Part shown: piece by piece, positions 61,637 through 64,000 of the stretch
How the letters are laid out: each line of letters opens with the position of its first letter
Numbering within the stretch: position 1 is the stretch's first letter
Origin: Paraglaciecola sp. MB-3u-78
GTDB lineage: Bacteria > Pseudomonadota > Gammaproteobacteria > Enterobacterales > Alteromonadaceae
Length of the DNA: 64,000 bases
Direction of reading: 5' to 3'
Assembly: GCF_002835935.1 (NCBI RefSeq)
Contig: NZ_PJCF01000007.1
Span: 172,243 to 236,242, forward strand
Notes under the pieces: generated by a model
The model's input: the letters and a program-made list of their open reading frames with translations, nothing else
Database searches by the model: none
Told to the model about the DNA's origin: nothing
Program-made: the position numbers and the translations under genes

Positions 61637-62236
61637 CTATATATCATTGGTTACTATTCGGTGACCATCTACTGCGTCAATTTCATCTTCGAGTTTTTCC
61701 AGAAAGACTTCTAATGCACTCGGTATATCAGCGTCACCAGCCCCAACGTTAATAAGCGGCTCATATACAGCGTATTTATCCGCGGAGAAAGTTACCGTTT
61801 TCAACAGACCAACGACATCTATGGATACTCCTTCTTCTGGATCAAGCGTTACTTTTACCGATTCAGAAACCGTTTCGGAGCCTTTGAACTTGCCCGAAAC
61901 GCCGAATATTTCTTCTATTTCAGCCGAGACACTAATTTCCCCTTCAATCATTTCGCTGATGGAAAATGTATGCTCCACTTGATTGGAAGAATTATTCACA
62001 TATTCAGCTACTGCTTCCATAGGCATCTCATAGGTCGCGTCCTCAGATTCTATTTTATTCTTGTAGATAATACTTTGAAATCCCCAGACTACGGCTTCAT
62101 AAATAGCGCAATCACATTTCCCTTCATGCAGACGGGAAGGTTCATTGTCATAAGCACCTGTCAAAGCCTGACATTCTGTACAGCCATCGGAACCATCAAA
62201 ATAATATATGTATCGTGCTGACCAAGGACTGTCCAT
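61637..62236 (-). CDS. Unknown protein: cysteine cluster plus aerolysin/MTX-like beta region
   Basis: The 199-residue product begins with a Cys cluster (DGSDGCTECQALTG and HEGKCDC, like the zinc motif of Mu gpF-type proteins), then a Ser/Thr/Val alternating stretch (NNSSNQVEHTFSISEMIEG, SVSAEIEEIFGVSGKF, SETVSESVKVTLDPEEG) that looks like the pore-forming stem of aerolysin/ETX-MTX2 proteins. The C-terminus is acidic. I cannot assign a function; the toxin-like similarity is by eye. Its ATG overlaps the stop of the upstream gene by one base. Confidence 0.65.
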   Translation of the reverse strand: MDSPWSARYIYYFDGSDGCTECQALTGAYDNEPSRLHEGKCDCAIYEAVVWGFQSIIYKNKIESEDATYEMPMEAVAEYVNNSSNQVEHTFSISEMIEGEISVSAEIEEIFGVSGKFKGSETVSESVKVTLDPEEGVSIDVVGLLKTVTFSADKYAVYEPLINVGAGDADIPSALEVFLEKLEDEIDAVDGHRIVTNDI

Positions 62237-63246
62237 TATTGAATCTCCAAAATATCATCAAGTTTGTAACCAGCATCTAACAGCCCCGCGTAACGAACAC
62301 CCAAACGATAGTCGCTAAGTGATTTTGATCGTTTGACGAGAGTGCCCCCTTGCAGTTGATAAACCGTGGTATTTTCATCATCTACTGACACGGCTTCTCC
62401 GAGCAATCGAACTGTGGAAATCGTAATGACATTACCTTTTTTTATTCGATGGACTGTACTGAGCTTTACGTCGCCATCAACATAACGATGGGACAAATGA
62501 AGTAACGTCGCTTCAGGAATTTCCCACAGCTCCTTTCTTTCCTGGACAATCCGATCATTGATGTCGAAACGTCGTATGGATTGCCCAGAATTTTCGTCAA
62601 TTTCTTCCACGACATCTGTGCCTGGTATTAGTGTAAAACGGTAGCGACTCTTTTTTAAATTACTTAATTTCAGATTGGCAGTGAATTGCTTAAACCCCAC
62701 TGCTTCAATCAAAATGCGAGCGGCTCCATAACGCACACCTGGCAACCAGAAAGTACCATCGTTGGCAGTGATAGCCCGTCCCGCTTTACAATAAATCGTC
62801 CCCTGCTTTATAGGTTGTCCATCTTCGGACAATAATAAACCCTGAACTATGCCAGTGTAATCATATTGAATGGCTAACTTCTGCCATTCTGTTGCTGTAG
62901 CTTCATCAATAGGTGTCTTCAACAAACCTTTTGCAATAGACTCATCGATTGCATTCACCACCGTTTGTGGTTTAAGCGAATAGAGTTTCGCCAAATTTCT
63001 AATTCCTGCAGAATAAAGCCCTTCCGCAAATTGGCCACTATCCACCACTTGTAACAGTTCTGCCTGGCGACAAAATTTTAGTAGTACTCGTCGATTAAGT
63101 TCTGGAAAGTTTCGTAACCGAATTTTCAAACTACGTAGTGGAAGTGATAATAAATCTTCTGCCCAAAAAAGCCCTATGGCCTGCAACTTATCAGCCGTTA
63201 TCAGGCCTATGCCTTCAATCTCCCGTAGTGAGTGTTTCGCATACAT
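62236..63246 (-). CDS. Helix-hairpin-helix plus carboxypeptidase-regulatory-like protein
   Basis: The 336-residue product (from ATG 63246, with GGAG upstream) has helix-hairpin-helix repeats like DUF4332 in residues 1-110 (EIEGIGLITADKLQAIGL and AGIRNLAKLYSL), a carboxypeptidase-regulatory-like beta sandwich at about 130-205 (GIVQGLLLSEDGQPIKQGTIY, TANDGTFWLPGV), and a C-terminal part with an LSHRYVDGDVKLSTVHRIKKGNVITIS segment. No signal peptide is seen. This combination is unusual. TAATG overlap couples it to the next gene. Confidence 0.7.
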   Translation of the reverse strand: MYAKHSLREIEGIGLITADKLQAIGLFWAEDLLSLPLRSLKIRLRNFPELNRRVLLKFCRQAELLQVVDSGQFAEGLYSAGIRNLAKLYSLKPQTVVNAIDESIAKGLLKTPIDEATATEWQKLAIQYDYTGIVQGLLLSEDGQPIKQGTIYCKAGRAITANDGTFWLPGVRYGAARILIEAVGFKQFTANLKLSNLKKSRYRFTLIPGTDVVEEIDENSGQSIRRFDINDRIVQERKELWEIPEATLLHLSHRYVDGDVKLSTVHRIKKGNVITISTVRLLGEAVSVDDENTTVYQLQGGTLVKRSKSLSDYRLGVRYAGLLDAGYKLDDILEIQ

Positions 63247-63302
63247 TTTCACTCTCTCCCTCTCCTTTTTCTTGTCATAATTAATATGAAAAAATACTAT
63301 TG

Positions 63303-63725
63303 TTATCCGTAAATTTTTGCATGATCGTGAATGAGTAATTGCTCATTAAGAGATATACCATTAATGAATAATTGACAAAGTTCGCGACCATATTTCTCAT
63401 TTAAACCACAATAAACTTCGACCTCCACCCAGTCTCCCACTTTTATAAATTTTTCAACAAATTTTCGAGCGGCAACGCCTAAAGCATATTCGTCTGAATC
63501 ATGTCTAACACTAAAAGTTTCGGGTGCATCCACGGCAATCAGGCGAAAGCGTTTACTAAGGCTTAGGTCAAATCCAAGTGATACAGTCAGGTCTATGGTA
63601 TCAGCGTCAACAATACGCTCTACCTTTCCCCAGTAGTCATAGGGTTTGATTGAATGAGGTGAAAATTTATTTCGATAGCTTCCTACTGCATCTTTTATTG
63701 CAGCTTTTGCTTCAGCGACCTCCAT
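63303..63725 (-). CDS. SNase-like (thermonuclease) nuclease
   Basis: The 140-residue product has the staphylococcal-nuclease fold signatures: VDADTIDLTVSLGF, RFRLIAVDAPETF (Arg and Asp of the active site) and EKYGRELCQLFI (second catalytic Arg). There is no signal peptide, so it may stay in the cell. AAGGAGG stands 6 bases before ATG 63725. It is the first gene of the three-gene cluster; the next starts 56 bp downstream. Confidence 0.85.
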   Translation of the reverse strand: MEVAEAKAAIKDAVGSYRNKFSPHSIKPYDYWGKVERIVDADTIDLTVSLGFDLSLSKRFRLIAVDAPETFSVRHDSDEYALGVAARKFVEKFIKVGDWVEVEVYCGLNEKYGRELCQLFINGISLNEQLLIHDHAKIYG

Positions 63726-64000
63726 ATTGGCCTCCTTGCTTTAATGATAATAGACTGTCCTCAGGCAATATCGTGAGGATATTTGGCGCAAGTATATGTG
63801 TCCTTGACCATCGAAATTTATACATTCACCCGACCATTAACAAGAATTATATTAGCACTAGGTCTACCCTAGTTGCCGGACTAGATATCAATCTATCGAT
63901 TCCCATACTCAGAACGTAAACGATTGAATTTACCGGCATTACGTGAGTTGTCTTAGCACTTATTATCTTTATGTGTATAACTACATCTGACGTAATAAAC
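63726..64000. other. Window end, no supported gene
   Basis: The last 275 bp contain the upstream region of the SNase gene and no convincing frame. The island's far end is not reached. Confidence 0.5.

Noticed and set aside
48900..64000. CRISPR array
   Set aside because: No regularly spaced identical repeats with unique spacers of 25-40 bp; the repeat sets found have periods of 11-21 bp.

Overview
The window is chromosomal DNA from a marine gammaproteobacterium, most likely an Alteromonadaceae member (Alteromonas/Paraglaciecola/Glaciecola type). The call rests on the low-GC housekeeping genes, on conserved gene neighbourhoods (yfbV-ackA-pta; trxB-aat-bpt-infA-clpA-clpS-cspD; mnmA-hflD-purB; ratA/rnfH-smpB-ssrA), on a monomeric isocitrate dehydrogenase, and on the tmRNA tag ANDENYALAA. 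No database search was possible; family calls come from motifs and recall.

Positions 1-48,551 are mostly core genome: cysS (partial), ppiB, lpxH, a cold-shock gene, a BlaI/BlaR1-like sensor pair with palindromic operators followed by a small secreted/lipoprotein set (one gene frameshifted), fadH, sppA, sprT, acetate metabolism (ackA-pta), trxB, and a compact N-degron block holding both leucyl-transferases (aat, bpt) beside clpA and clpS. Then follow icd, rluE, a short disturbed stretch (periplasmic binding protein, a frameshifted acetyltransferase, a hipBA toxin-antitoxin pair), mnmA-hflD-purB, a class III adenylate cyclase, roxA, ydiJ, ppsA/ppsR, rnfH/ratA, smpB, a dimethylargininase and an OYE-family reductase.

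At 48,552-48,908 lies ssrA (tmRNA). A tyrosine integrase starts about 190 bp after its 3' end, so everything from there to the end of the window reads as one or more accessory elements integrated at ssrA. The first part (49,000-53,430) looks like a compact satellite-type island: integrase, AlpA-like regulator, a tightly overlapping run of tiny genes, and a 294-codon gene that contains two families of DNA-level tandem repeats. One has ten copies of GYGACAA spaced 11 then 13 bp apart. The other has four AAGTGCG copies about 16 bp apart. The periods are not multiples of three, and an AT-rich stretch follows. This is the layout of an iteron replication origin buried inside its initiator gene, as in phage lambda gene O.

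The second part (54,100-56,900) is a small array of minus-strand genes separated by integron attC-like sites, two of which supply the stop codon of the preceding gene; no integron integrase is visible. The third part (57,870-61,230) holds an orphan PEP-CTERM protein gene and an unusual reverse-transcriptase gene split inside its YMDD catalytic box by a 1,871-bp group II intron that carries its own reverse transcriptase. Joining the exons restores one frame of 346 residues. The last part (61,637-63,725) is a translationally coupled three-gene cluster: an SNase-like nuclease, a helix-hairpin-helix plus carboxypeptidase-regulatory-like protein, and a protein with a cysteine cluster followed by an aerolysin/MTX-like beta region. 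I cannot assign it to any known system. The right end of the island is not in the window.
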